Below are positions 63,731 to 64,000 of a stretch of 64,000 bases of DNA, piece by piece (the first letter of the stretch is position 1; each line of letters opens with the position of its first letter). The notes under the pieces were generated by a model. It was not told the DNA's origin. It saw only the letters and a program-made list of their open reading frames with translations, and searched no databases. This stretch comes from Clavelina lepadiformis. Taxonomy: Eukaryota > Chordata > Ascidiacea > Aplousobranchia > Clavelinidae. Where the stretch lies: positions 24,870,479-24,934,478 of the forward strand of contig NC_135243.1 of NCBI RefSeq assembly GCF_947623445.1, in the 5' to 3' direction. The position numbers were made by a program, and so were the translations under genes.

Positions 63731-64000
63731 TATGACGGATGTTTTGTTCAAATTCATCCCCGGACTTCTTTTTAAGCACAACTGAAGTTTTAAAACTAGT
63801 TTTTTGATAGAAACAAAGAATTAATCATAAAAAATAAATTTATATTATTTGTGCTCTGTTGTAAAGTATTTTGATTCCAAATTCTTGGACTTAAGGAAAT
63901 TGATTGTGTCCGCATTGAACAACACTATCTGTGATAATCTGAATAATTTGATGAACCAACATTTGAATTGAGCTCTGTGTCCGTTGCCAGCAAACTTACA
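63731..64000. other. 3' UTR and downstream flank
   Basis: Contains the AATAAA at 63833-63838; nothing else is seen. Confidence 0.5.

Noticed and set aside
1-64000. CRISPR arrays, rRNA genes, retroviral or LTR elements
   Set aside because: No spaced direct-repeat arrays, rRNA cores, LTR pairs, or gag, pol or env-like frames were seen.

Overview
The window looks like chordate nuclear DNA from a tunicate, most likely Ciona or a close relative. Genes are split into many small exons with short GT-AG introns, gene spacing is tight, and several start codons sit just downstream of a splice acceptor, as in spliced-leader trans-splicing. The proteins (two-domain xylosyltransferase, VARP, JOSD1, TNF receptor, SLC7 light chains) are those of a deuterostome. 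I see no bacterial, organelle or LTR/virus-like signature. I made the exon models by hand from reading frame, splice phase and family alignment; no database search was run.

Layout. 1-5 kb: a paralogous exon scrap at the left edge, then a decayed spliced gene that resembles the tyrosine-recombinase-like proteins of invertebrates. 5.3-6.9 kb: hAT-type MITEs, one nested in another. 7.4-14.4 kb (minus strand): a cluster of TPR-like helical-repeat genes; one carries an apparent frameshift, the other seems fused to an N-terminal FLYWCH-like zinc finger protein. 14.5-19.8 kb: intergenic DNA with a MITE, a 1.1-kb fold-back element and one orphan exon. 19.9-25.5 kb: two SLC7 amino acid transporter genes, tail to tail, with patches of near identity that suggest gene conversion. 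29.3-32.1 kb (+): a TNF receptor of the TROY/XEDAR type. 33.3-40.5 kb (+): peptide O-xylosyltransferase, resolved as 15 exons and 865 residues. 42.2-43.8 kb (+): dUTPase. 44.6-46.6 kb (minus): a JOSD1 deubiquitinase. 47-51.4 kb: repeats. 51.4-57.7 kb (+): ANKRD27/VARP, 25 exons. 58.7-63.7 kb (+): a death-domain protein with a TRADD-N-like domain.

Biology. The strongest functional pairing is a TNFR-superfamily receptor without a visible death domain and, about 27 kb away, a death-domain plus TRADD-N-like adaptor: two candidate parts of a tunicate TNF pathway. The other genes are housekeeping: proteoglycan linker synthesis in the Golgi, nucleotide sanitation, endosome-to-surface recycling, deubiquitination and amino acid transport. 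At the sequence scale, the palindrome TGACGTCA occurs about 30 times against an expectation near one. At least seven hAT-type MITEs have 8-bp target duplications.
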